A program made the position numbers and the translations under genes. This document shows positions 1-5,066 of a stretch of 5,131 bases of DNA, in pieces. The stretch's first letter is position 1; each line of letters opens with the position of its first letter. This DNA is from Frankiales bacterium (GTDB lineage Bacteria; Actinomycetota; Actinomycetes; JAFAQI01): assembly GCA_019246495.1 (NCBI GenBank), contig JAFAQI010000200.1:1-5131 (forward strand), written 5' to 3'. The notes beneath the pieces are model-generated. The model made no database searches and was not told the origin of the DNA. It saw only the letters and a list, made by a program, of their open reading frames with translations.

Positions 1-817
1 CCGACGGTTCGGTGAACGGGAAGTGGTGTGGTCGCAACCGCGTGCGCACGTCGGCACCGAACATCGCCGCGGCGAAGAGGTCGAGCGTGCCGCGCAGGTC
101 GCCCATGGTGAGCCCGCGATCGACCGCCAGTCCCTCCACCTGATGGAAGACCGGCGAATGCGTCGCGTCGATCGGATCATTGCGATAGACCCGGCCGGGG
201 ACGACTACATAGCGCGGCGCACCATCGGCCAGCAACGCGCGCAGCTGCACCGGCGAGGTGTGGGTACGCAGCACGACGCCGCTGCCGGGTGGCGCCACCC
301 AGAGGGTGTCCTGCTCCTCGCGTGCGGAGTGGTGTGCGGGGATGTTGAGCGCGTCGAAGTTCAGCCACTCGGCTTCGGCCTCGGGGCCCTCCGCGACCTC
401 CCAGCCCATTCCGACGAAGACGTCCGCGACCCGTTCCTGGACAAGCGTGAGCGGATGCCGTGCCCCGCGCGGACGGCGGTCCCACGGCAGGGTGACGTCG
501 ACCGACTCCTCGCGCAGCACTCGGTTGTCGCGTTCGCGTTCCAGCGCGATGCGTCGTTCGTCGTACGCCGTCTGCAACCGCTGGAGGGTGTCGTTCACGA
601 TGCGTCCGGCGGCTGCCCGCTCGGCGGCCGGGATGCCGCCGAGAGCCCGCCGAGCGAGGGCGACCGGTGACCGTGGTCCGAGGTGCGCCGTGTGGGCGGC
701 CGCGAGTTCGTCGAGGTCCCTCGCCGCGGCGAATGCGGCATGACCGGCGTCGACCACCTCTTGCTGTCGGTCGGGGTCGAGCGGTGGCGGGTTCACAACG
801 TCGTCAGAGGCGGGCAT
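1..817 (-). CDS. pheS: Phenylalanyl-tRNA synthetase alpha subunit, 3' end missing (window edge)
   Basis: The first 272 residues of PheS, the catalytic chain of the alpha2-beta2 cytoplasmic enzyme that charges tRNA-Phe with phenylalanine using ATP. I translated it by hand; the frame is open from the ATG at 817 to the left edge. Residues 1-110 form a charged, probably helical N-terminal region, where the family carries its tRNA-binding coiled coil. The class II catalytic domain follows: LRTHTSPVQLR at 183-193, the motif 2 block GRVYRND...THSPVFHQVEG at 208-229, and HHFPFTEPS at 264-272, part of the phenylalanine pocket. The family is usually about 340-360 residues, so some 70-90 are missing, including the last catalytic motif. 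A GAAGG stands 11 bases before the ATG. The gene follows the histidine kinase after 102 bases. pheT would be expected beyond the left edge, but that cannot be seen. Confidence 0.97.
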   Translation of the reverse strand, partial: MPASDDVVNPPPLDPDRQQEVVDAGHAAFAAARDLDELAAAHTAHLGPRSPVALARRALGGIPAAERAAAGRIVNDTLQRLQTAYDERRIALERERDNRVLREESVDVTLPWDRRPRGARHPLTLVQERVADVFVGMGWEVAEGPEAEAEWLNFDALNIPAHHSAREEQDTLWVAPPGSGVVLRTHTSPVQLRALLADGAPRYVVVPGRVYRNDPIDATHSPVFHQVEGLAVDRGLTMGDLRGTLDLFAAAMFGADVRTRLRPHHFPFTEPS

Positions 818-856
818 GGGATGGCAGGCCTTCGCGGGTCGGCGCGGATCGCGCGC

Positions 857-862
857 AGTCTA
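857..862 (-). promoter_or_regulatory. Possible -10 box upstream of pheS
   Basis: On the minus strand these bases read TAGACT, which fits the actinobacterial TANNNT pattern for the housekeeping sigma factor. It would place a transcript start near 850, with a leader of about 33 bases before the pheS ATG. I see no good -35 box at the right distance, since that position lies inside the 868-904 hairpin. This is a weak call from a six-base pattern. Confidence 0.25.
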
Positions 863-867
863 GGGGT

Positions 868-904
868 GGGCACGGCGCCCGCCCGGATGTCGCGGGCTGT
901 GCCC
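868..904 (-). terminator. Hairpin between histidine kinase and pheS, possible terminator
   Basis: On the minus strand GGGCAC-a-GCCCGC pairs with GCGGGC-gcc-GTGCCC across a 9-base loop. That gives two perfect 6-bp GC-rich helices joined by a small internal loop. It starts 15 bases after the kinase stop codon. No U-run follows, as is common in high-GC bacteria, so it may end or slow transcription of the upstream operon, or only protect the 3' end. An outer alternative pairs GGTGGGC (913-907) with GCCCACC (871-865). A candidate -10 box lies just downstream, which fits a boundary between transcription units. Confidence 0.5.
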
Positions 905-919
905 CCGCCCACCGGATGC

Positions 920-1975
920 TCAGCGAGCGAAGCTGGGCGTCCCGGCGGGCAGCGAAAACCGGAGTTGCGCGCCACCGCTCGGTGCGCGACCCGCTTCGAT
1001 CGACCCGCCGTGCGCGTCGACGATTCCCTTGGCGATGTAGAGACCCAGGCCGGTGCCGCCACGACCGCCGCCACGCCAGAACTTCGTGAAGACGCGCCCC
1101 TGCGCCTCCGGAGCGATGCCCTCGCCCTCGTCGGCCACAGTCACTTCGGCTCCTCCAGCTTCGGTCGGGCGCACCGTGACCGTGACAGTCCCGGCGCCGT
1201 GCCGCAACGCGTTTTCGACAAGGTTGCCGACGACCTGCGCCAGCTTGTCCGGGTCGAGCCACATCTCCGGAAGTGGCCCCTCCTCGACCAGCTTGAACCG
1301 GTCCGGGCTCTCCCCTGCCGCAATGCGCGCGTCGAAGTCACGCCGGATCACCGCAACGAGGTCGACCACTTGCTTGTGCACCTCGAGCCGGCCGGCCTCG
1401 ATTCGCGAGACGTCGAGGAGCTCGCTGATGAGGCGGGTGACCCGATCGGCGTCGGAGTTGACGGTCTGGAGCATCAGCTTCTTCTGCTCGTCTGAGAAGC
1501 GGTCCCACTTCGCGAGCAATGTCGCGGTGAATCCTTTGACGCTCGTCAACGGCGACCGCAGCTCGTGCGCCACGGTGGAGACGAGCTCGGAACCGCTACG
1601 TTCGATACGACGCCGAGCCGCGGTGTCGCGTAGTGAGATCACCAGGCGGCGCATCTGCCGGTCGGTGTCGCGTACGTAGCGCGCGGTGACCAGCAGGTCG
1701 AGGTCGGACTCGGCCGACCCGCGGCTGAGGGTCAGCGTGCGTTCCGGCTGACCGATCCGGCTGACGAGGCCGTCGTAGGGACGGGTGCAGGCCCACCAGT
1801 CCCGGCCTTGCTCGTCGACGAGCGGAAGCACTTCGCGGAAGTCGCGGCCCACCGTCTCGTCGGCGGAGCAGGCGAGCAGGCGCTGGGCTGCGGGGTTGAC
1901 CAGGACGACCCGGCCGTCTGCATCGGCGACGACGACACCGTCCGGCAACTCGTCGTACGCCGCCTTGTCCAGCAC
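920..1975 (-). CDS. Soluble PAS-domain sensor histidine kinase, orphan
   Basis: A 351-residue two-component histidine kinase. Residues about 6-60 look like a PAS sensor domain (LPDGVVVADADGRVVLVNPAAQRLL), and about 61-118 may be its C-terminal part or a linker. The HisKA dimerisation domain holds the H-box STVAHELRSPLTSVKGF, with phospho-acceptor His137. The HATPase domain shows the N-box NLVENALRHG (Asn255), G1 box ADEGEGI (Asp282), F-box VFTKFWRG and G2 box GGTGLGLYIAKGIV. All catalytic boxes look intact. No membrane segment or signal peptide is visible, so it probably acts in the cytoplasm on an internal cue; the ligand is unknown. No response regulator lies in the window. The start is GTG, giving MLDKAAYDELPDGV, 9 bases after the preceding methyltransferase stop. 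The ribosome binding site is poor (CCAGGTG), so translational coupling or a near-leaderless transcript is possible. Confidence 0.93.
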   Translation of the reverse strand: MLDKAAYDELPDGVVVADADGRVVLVNPAAQRLLACSADETVGRDFREVLPLVDEQGRDWWACTRPYDGLVSRIGQPERTLTLSRGSAESDLDLLVTARYVRDTDRQMRRLVISLRDTAARRRIERSGSELVSTVAHELRSPLTSVKGFTATLLAKWDRFSDEQKKLMLQTVNSDADRVTRLISELLDVSRIEAGRLEVHKQVVDLVAVIRRDFDARIAAGESPDRFKLVEEGPLPEMWLDPDKLAQVVGNLVENALRHGAGTVTVTVRPTEAGGAEVTVADEGEGIAPEAQGRVFTKFWRGGGRGGTGLGLYIAKGIVDAHGGSIEAGRAPSGGAQLRFSLPAGTPSFAR

Positions 1976-1984
1976 CTGGCCAGC

Positions 1985-2791
1985 CTAGTATCCCGAGGCC
2001 CGCACAGCGGGCCAGGCAACGGTCGCCTCGCCGCGTCGCCACCGCGACGGTCCGTCGAGGACGGGCCAGCCGGCGCTGCGGACATCGGCCACGGCGGCCG
2101 CGAACCGCTGCCGGCCGCCGAAGACGGACAGCCCGGCGTGTGCGGCCCAGGCGGAGTCGAGATCTGTCAGCAGGCGATGAACGGGCTCCCCCGGCACGTG
2201 ATGGTGGATCAGAGCCTTCGGCAACCGCGCCGCCACTCGCGACGGCTGTTCGCCGACGTCGACCGCGAGGGTCAGTGACTGTGGCCCCTCGGCGTTGACG
2301 GCCACCCACGCAGCGAGCCGACCGGACTCGTCCGACGTGCCGTCGACGAGGACGCCACCGGCCGCGAGCTGCGCGAGCATCGCCTGCCATGCCTGCGGGA
2401 CCTGGTTCTCGTCGTACTGCCGGAGGACGTTGAAGGCGCGAACGACGTGCGGACGCAGCCCGGCGAGCTCGAACCCGCCGTGGGCGAAATCCACGCGGTC
2501 GGTCCGAGCCGATGCCGCGCCGGCGACCCGCGCCGGGTCGATGTCGAGACCGACGACCCGCGCGGCACTGTTGACGGCGCGCAGCCGCGCGGCGAGCTCG
2601 AGTGTCGTGACAGGGGAAGCACCGAAACCGAGGTCGACGACCAGCAGCTCGGGCGTGCGGAGTAGTCCGGGGTAGGCGGCGAGCAGCCAACGGTCCACCC
2701 GGCGGAGCCGATGCCGAGCCGTTGTGCCGCGGGTGACGGTGCCCAGCGGCCGGCGAGCACGGACCACGGCTGGTCGACCGGTCGGCGGCAT
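1985..2791 (-). CDS. Class I SAM-dependent methyltransferase, substrate unknown
   Basis: A 268-residue protein with a Rossmann-type methyltransferase core. Motif I is LLVVDLGFGASP (49-60) and the acidic end of strand 2 is VVGLDIDP (79-86). VDFAHGGFEL (100-109) lies where the motif II aspartate region is expected, and VRAFNVLRQYDE (117-128) continues the core. The second half includes AAGGVLVDGTSDESGR (143-158) and a less familiar C-terminal domain. I know of similar uncharacterised methyltransferases beside this operon in actinobacteria, but no substrate, so I assign none. I chose the ATG at 2791, 2 bases after the TrmH stop. The frame runs open further upstream, but that would overlap the preceding gene and add a low-complexity leader. 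No clear ribosome binding site precedes the ATG, which suggests translational coupling. The neighbourhood hints at an RNA or ribosomal-protein target, by inference only. Confidence 0.85.
   Translation of the reverse strand: MPPTGRPAVVRARRPLGTVTRGTTARHRLRRVDRWLLAAYPGLLRTPELLVVDLGFGASPVTTLELAARLRAVNSAARVVGLDIDPARVAGAASARTDRVDFAHGGFELAGLRPHVVRAFNVLRQYDENQVPQAWQAMLAQLAAGGVLVDGTSDESGRLAAWVAVNAEGPQSLTLAVDVGEQPSRVAARLPKALIHHHVPGEPVHRLLTDLDSAWAAHAGLSVFGGRQRFAAAVADVRSAGWPVLDGPSRWRRGEATVAWPAVRASGY
1987..1992 (-). promoter_or_regulatory. Possible -10 box overlapping the methyltransferase stop
   Basis: On the minus strand this reads GATACT, one base from TATACT; its last base is the first base of the methyltransferase TAG stop. 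A transcript starting about 7 bases downstream would begin close to the kinase GTG, giving a nearly leaderless mRNA. The nearest -35-like hexamer, TTGCCT at 2019-2014, is 21 bases upstream, which is too far for a normal spacer. The box may therefore be chance. Confidence 0.2.
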
Positions 2792-2793
2792 GC

Positions 2794-3603
2794 TCAGCGC
2801 CGGTGCTGGGCAGTCGACCAGAGGCAGATCGCCGCCGCCGTCGCGAGGTTGAGCGACTCGGCCCGGCCGGTCTGCGGAATGCTCACGACCCGGTCGGCCC
2901 ACGCGGGCGCCGTGGCATCCAGCCCGTGCGCCTCGTTGCCGAACACCCAGCAGGTCGGTGCGCCGAGCGCGTCGCCCAGGGCGTCGAGCGGATCGCCGTC
3001 GCCGGCAGCGGCGAGCACCTGCAGGCCGGCCGCGCGCGCAGCGTCGACAACGGGTGCCAACTCAACATCGGTCAGCACCGGGAGGTGGAAGAGGCTGCCG
3101 GCGGTCGCCCGCACGCACTTGCCGCCGTAGGGATCCACCGAGCCCCCGGTCAGCACCACGGCGTCGGCGGCGAACGCGTCGGCGGTTCGGATCACCGTTC
3201 CGGCGTTGCCGGGGTCCGCGACCCGGTCCAGCACCGCGACGAGGTTCGGCCGGCCGCGGAACACCGTCGACAGCTCGAGCTCGGGCCGGGCCGCGACGGC
3301 GACGACGCCTTGCGGATGCACGGTTTCCGCCAGTGCGTCAGCCACCCGGTCGTCGACGAATACGACGTCGCCACCGCGCGCGCGGACCGCGTCCACGAGC
3401 CCGGGCTGGCGCTGCGCGAGGTCAGCAGTGACGAAGACGTCACCGATCCCGTACGCCGACGAGCCGACGAGCTCCGCTACGGCGTGCGGACCTTCGACGA
3501 GGAACGTCCCTGTGGCGGCTCGCTCCTTGGCACGGCGAAGCGCGCGAGCCGCCGCCACGCGACGGTTCTGCATCGAGGTGACGACGCCGGGCTCGCCGGC
3601 CAC
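2794..3603 (-). CDS. TrmH/SpoU-family RNA 2'-O-ribose methyltransferase
   Basis: A 269-residue SPOUT-class methyltransferase expected to methylate a ribose 2'-OH in rRNA or tRNA using SAM. The N-terminal part (VTSMQNRRVAAARALRRAKER...GTFLVEGPHAV) matches the substrate-binding domain seen in this family. The trefoil-knot catalytic domain has its three signatures: DRVADPGNAGTVIRTADAF (126-144; Asn133, Arg139), WVFGNEAHGL (219-228; Glu224) and SIPQTGRAESLNLATAAAI (241-259; Ser250, Asn252). The start is GTG, with GAGGAT 5-7 bases upstream, 14 bases after rplT. An internal ATG at residue 11 is less likely because it would cut the conserved VTS...NRRV start. The M. tuberculosis homologue beside rplT is annotated tsnR, as I recall. 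That name implies thiostrepton resistance, which the sequence does not show, so I give no symbol. The exact modified base is unknown. Confidence 0.93.
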   Translation of the reverse strand: MAGEPGVVTSMQNRRVAAARALRRAKERAATGTFLVEGPHAVAELVGSSAYGIGDVFVTADLAQRQPGLVDAVRARGGDVVFVDDRVADALAETVHPQGVVAVAARPELELSTVFRGRPNLVAVLDRVADPGNAGTVIRTADAFAADAVVLTGGSVDPYGGKCVRATAGSLFHLPVLTDVELAPVVDAARAAGLQVLAAAGDGDPLDALGDALGAPTCWVFGNEAHGLDATAPAWADRVVSIPQTGRAESLNLATAAAICLWSTAQHRR

Positions 3604-3617
3604 CGTCGATCCTCGGC

Positions 3618-3998
3618 TCAGGCCGCGGACTCCCCGGCCTGCGCCGGCACGGCTGAGCGGGCGAGCTCGACGAGCGCCGTGAACGCGGCCGCGTCGCTCA
3701 CCGCGAGCTCGGCGAGGTTCTTGCGGTCGACCTCGACGCCGGCGGCCTTCAGGCCCTGGATGAAGCGGTTGTATGTCATCCCGTTGGCCCGTGCCGCAGC
3801 GTTGATGCGCTGGATCCAGAGCTGACGGAACTCACCCTTGCGCGCCCGCCGGTCACGGTAGGCGTAGTTGAGCGAGTGGAGCATCTGCTCCTTGGCCTTG
3901 CGGTAGAGCCGCGAACGCTGGCCGCGGTAGCCACTGGCGCGTTCAAGGACGACGCGGCGCTTCTTGTGGGCGTTGACCGCCCGCTTCACGCGTGCCAC
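3618..3998 (-). CDS. rplT: 50S ribosomal protein L20
   Basis: A 126-residue L20 (bL20), a large-subunit protein that binds 23S rRNA early in assembly. The family start [33 protein letters not shown] and the block [23 protein letters not shown] are clear, but with family-typical variation. The C-terminal tail ([11 protein letters not shown]) is a short acidic, Ala-rich extension. The start codon is GTG at 3998, with a GGAG 7 bases upstream. It follows rpmI after 49 bases and has no terminator before it, so it belongs to the infC-rpmI-rplT operon. In B. subtilis and E. coli, L20 represses this operon by binding its mRNA. Whether that holds here cannot be told from sequence alone. Confidence 0.98.
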   Translation of the reverse strand: MARVKRAVNAHKKRRVVLERASGYRGQRSRLYRKAKEQMLHSLNYAYRDRRARKGEFRQLWIQRINAAARANGMTYNRFIQGLKAAGVEVDRKNLAELAVSDAAAFTALVELARSAVPAQAGESAA

Positions 3999-4047
3999 GG
4001 AAAGACTCCAAACTCTGGATATGTAATGAGGTCAGGGACGAGGTCGA

Positions 4048-4242
4048 TCAGCGGCCGAGGAGCTTCTTCATCTTCTTGAAGTCCGCGGCCGACACGAGCT
4101 CGACGCCGGCGAGCCGCCGGGTGCGCGTCGAAGGCTTGTGCTCGAAGTTGTGCCGGCGGTTCGCGCGCTCGTGGGTCAACTTGCCGCCACCCGTCACCTT
4201 GAAGCGCTTTCGGGCACCGCTGTGCGACTTCATCTTGGGCAT
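4048..4242 (-). CDS. rpmI: 50S ribosomal protein L35
   Basis: A 64-residue, strongly basic protein of exactly the usual L35 (bL35) length. The family start [18 protein letters not shown] and the block [19 protein letters not shown] are present, ending in [11 protein letters not shown]. The ATG at 4242 is preceded by AGGAGA and, closer in, GAGG about 5 bases away, a good ribosome binding region. It lies 49 bases after the infC stop and 49 bases before the rplT start. I see no hairpin or terminator in either gap, consistent with one transcript. Confidence 0.98.
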   Translation of the reverse strand: MPKMKSHSGARKRFKVTGGGKLTHERANRRHNFEHKPSTRTRRLAGVELVSAADFKKMKKLLGR

Positions 4243-4291
4243 GACTGCCTCGTCTCCTGCTCGTTGAAAATGCTGGTCGTGCGGGTTGGCC

Positions 4292-4852
4292 TCACTCGGC
4301 GGCTGCTGCCTCCGGGGTCCCGCGACTGTGCTGCTGCTGAGCCTTGCGGTGCGGTGCCATGACCATGATCATGTTGCGGCCGTCCTGCTTCGGCTCGAAC
4401 TCGACGTAGCCGAGCTCCTGCACGTCCTCCGCGAGCCGCTTCAGCAACCGGAACCCGAGCTCGGGTCGCGACTGCTCGCGTCCGCGGAACATGATCGTGA
4501 TCTTCACCTTGTCGCCCGCCTTGAGGAACCGAACGACGTGACCCTTCTTGGTCTCGTAGTCGTGCGGATCGATCTTCGGCCGGAGCTTCATCTCCTTGAT
4601 GACCGTGTGCACCTGGTTGCGGCGCGCTTCACGGGCCTTCTGCGCGGTCTCGTACTTGTACTTGCCGTAGTCCATGAGCTTGCAGACCGGTGGCCGGGCG
4701 GTCGCCGCGACCTCGACCAGGTCGAGATCCGCTTCCTGCGCCAGCCGCAGCGCGTCGCCGATGGCGACGATGCCGACCTGCTCACCATTCGGACCGACGA
4801 GTCGCACTTCGGGGACGCGGATCCGGTCGTTGATGCGTGGCTCGACGCTCAC
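4292..4852 (-). CDS. infC: Translation initiation factor IF-3
   Basis: A 186-residue IF-3, which binds the 30S subunit, keeps subunits apart and checks the start codon and initiator tRNA. The N-domain ([18 protein letters not shown]...LDLVEVA) is followed by the signature and linker helix [26 protein letters not shown] (55-80). The C-domain then runs [38 protein letters not shown] and [16 protein letters not shown], ending in a short Ala/Glu tail. I start it at the GTG at 4852 because [16 protein letters not shown] aligns with the usual actinobacterial N-terminus. The frame stays open to the window's right edge, but that extension has no family features. The site before GTG is GGGGG with 4 bases between, while a better AGGAGG lies 58 bases upstream in another frame. 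rpmI follows after 49 bases. Confidence 0.96.
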   Translation of the reverse strand: MSVEPRINDRIRVPEVRLVGPNGEQVGIVAIGDALRLAQEADLDLVEVAATARPPVCKLMDYGKYKYETAQKAREARRNQVHTVIKEMKLRPKIDPHDYETKKGHVVRFLKAGDKVKITIMFRGREQSRPELGFRLLKRLAEDVQELGYVEFEPKQDGRNMIMVMAPHRKAQQQHSRGTPEAAAAE

Positions 4853-4905
4853 CAGGCCCCCACGCTGACGTGGGTGCGGCAAGCGCTGTCGCGGACAGTT
4901 CTGAT
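4849..4905 (-). CDS. Possible AUC-initiated 18-codon leader frame overlapping the infC start
   Basis: The strongest ribosome binding sequence in the window, AGGAGG at 4915-4910, is followed after CCCC by ATC at 4905-4903. That codon opens a frame of 18 codons ([18 protein letters not shown] if initiated with Met). Its TGA overlaps the infC start as GTGA. Non-canonical AUU/AUC starts are a known feature of infC genes, since IF-3 controls its own synthesis through them in E. coli. In other actinobacteria, as I recall, AGGAGG-CCC-ATC-AGC is the start of infC itself. Here the ATC is 53 bases upstream and out of frame, so this is either a real leader frame coupled to infC or a relic of an older start. 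Translation is unproven. Confidence 0.35.
   Translation of the reverse strand: MRTVRDSACRTHVSVGAW
4854..4874 (-). promoter_or_regulatory. Hairpin covering the infC ribosome binding region
   Basis: On the minus strand CCCACG-TCAG-CGTGGG (4874-4859) forms a 6-bp perfect stem with a 4-base loop. Its 3' arm takes in three of the five G's (4861-4857) that form the infC ribosome binding site. The neighbouring GGGGCCT (4860-4854) is also a perfect 7-base complement of AGGCCCC at 4912-4906 and at 4945-4939. The infC start region therefore has at least three competing pairing partners. Structure inferred by eye only. Confidence 0.4.
4886..4898 (-). repeat. Small hairpin inside the infC leader
   Basis: CTGTC-CGC-GACAG, a perfect 5-bp inverted repeat with a 3-base loop, inside the stretch between AGGAGG and the infC GTG. 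Its first arm repeats CTGTCCG, also found in the palindrome at 5026-5039, so the two regions could pair with each other instead. Confidence 0.4.
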
Positions 4906-4909
4906 GGGG

Positions 4910-4915
4910 CCTCCT
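4910..4915 (-). promoter_or_regulatory. Strong Shine-Dalgarno AGGAGG not matched to the infC start
   Basis: A perfect AGGAGG on the minus strand, overlapping the TGA of the short frame at 4950-4915 (TGAGGAGG). Four bases later comes ATC. No ATG, GTG or TTG lies at a usable distance in any frame. The infC GTG is 57 bases further on, so this site must serve the ATC, be a relic, or take part in pairing rather than initiation. Confidence 0.6.
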
Positions 4916-4950
4916 CAGGCGTTGCGGTTGTGCGGCCCGGGGCCTTTCAT
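4915..4950 (-). CDS. Possible 11-residue leader peptide upstream of infC
   Basis: ATG at 4950 opens [11 protein letters not shown] followed by TGA. The stop overlaps the AGGAGG at 4915-4910. A weak GGGA lies 8 bases before the ATG. The first two bases of the ATG sit in the loop of the 4938-4963 hairpin and the third begins its 3' arm, so translating this frame would open that hairpin. The same frame is also open upstream to the window edge, so the ATG may simply be internal to a GC-rich open stretch. Suggestive in position, but short and unproven. Confidence 0.25.
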   Translation of the reverse strand: MKGPGPHNRNA

Positions 4951-4963
4951 GGGAAAGGTCCCG
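4938..4963 (-). promoter_or_regulatory. Leader hairpin Y, competes with hairpin X
   Basis: On the minus strand CGGG-a-CCTTTC, loop CCAT, GAAAGG-c-CCCG: ten base pairs with one A-C mismatch and a 4-base loop. It is one of the two strongest local hairpins in the infC leader. Its 5' arm uses bases 4963-4957, which are also the 3' arm of the hairpin at 4957-4983, so only one can form at a time. Its 3' arm contains an AGGCCCC complementary to the infC ribosome binding region. Confidence 0.5.
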
Positions 4964-4983
4964 TACGACGTGCGCACGGGACC
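4957..4983 (-). promoter_or_regulatory. Leader hairpin X, possible attenuator stem
   Basis: On the minus strand GGTCCCGTGC pairs with GTACGGGACC: ten base pairs including one G-U, around a 7-base loop, followed by TTTCCC. The shape resembles an intrinsic terminator with a short U-run, about 105 bases before infC. Because its 3' arm is also the 5' arm of hairpin Y, the pair resembles a terminator/antiterminator or other two-state leader. No ligand-binding fold was recognised. Confidence 0.5.
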
Positions 4984-5010
4984 TCGACACGACGGCGCTC
5001 GGAGCCTTGT

Positions 5011-5039
5011 CGGCGCGAACGCCGGCGGACAGCTGTCCG
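5011..5039 (-). repeat. Palindrome and adjoining hairpin in the infC upstream region
   Basis: CGGACAGCTGTCCG at 5026-5039 is a perfect 14-base palindrome. Directly beside it on the minus strand, CGGCG-TTCG-CGCCG (5024-5011) is a perfect 5-bp hairpin with a TTCG loop. The palindrome could be a dimeric-regulator site in DNA or part of the leader fold in RNA. Its CGGACAG arm can also pair with CTGTCCG at 4898-4892. Confidence 0.35.
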
Positions 5040-5051
5040 AGCGACGACCCG

Positions 5052-5066
5052 CCGGCCTGGGGCCGG
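5052..5066 (-). terminator. Short hairpin directly after a candidate stop codon
   Basis: CCGGCC-CCA-GGCCGG on the minus strand, a perfect 6-bp stem with a 3-base loop. It begins at the base after the TGA at 5069-5067. That position fits the end of an upstream gene, but there is no U-run, and short GC-rich palindromes are frequent in such DNA. Confidence 0.3.

Larger units (their letters stand above)
4853..5066 (-). promoter_or_regulatory. infC upstream region / probable mRNA leader
   Basis: About 210 bases before infC without a supported full-length gene. It holds the palindrome, hairpins X and Y, the two short frames and the ribosome-binding-site hairpin listed separately. I see no good -10 (TANNNT) with a -35 box here, so the promoter is either beyond the right edge or atypical. 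In B. subtilis the infC-rpmI-rplT leader is long and is an L20-controlled attenuator. The inverted-repeat density here would fit a comparable role, but I could not recognise the L20-binding fold. Confidence 0.5.

Noticed and set aside
23..670. 215-residue plus-strand open frame
   Set aside because: It is antisense to pheS, whose conserved class II synthetase motifs are unmistakable on the minus strand.
818..919. T-box riboswitch upstream of pheS
   Set aside because: The gap is only about 100 bases, and I find no T-box sequence or specifier-loop arrangement, only one GC-rich hairpin.
1596..2690. 364-residue minus-strand open frame
   Set aside because: It overlaps the methyltransferase and kinase in another frame and is very Arg-rich with no motif. 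The real proteins are clear in the neighbouring frame.
2792..2902. Upstream start for the SAM methyltransferase at 2902
   Set aside because: It would overlap the TrmH coding region by about 110 bases, with a low-complexity leader. The ATG at 2791, 2 bases after the TrmH stop, fits an operon better.
2803..3825. 340-residue open frame on the plus strand
   Set aside because: It lies antisense to the TrmH and L20 genes, shows no family motif and is Arg/Gly/Ala-rich, as expected from a shadow frame in GC-rich DNA.
4853..4990. N-terminal extension of infC back to 4990 (232-residue version)
   Set aside because: The extra 46 residues are Arg/Pro/Gln-rich and unlike IF-3. Known family members begin near [14 protein letters not shown], and the region is full of RNA-like hairpins.
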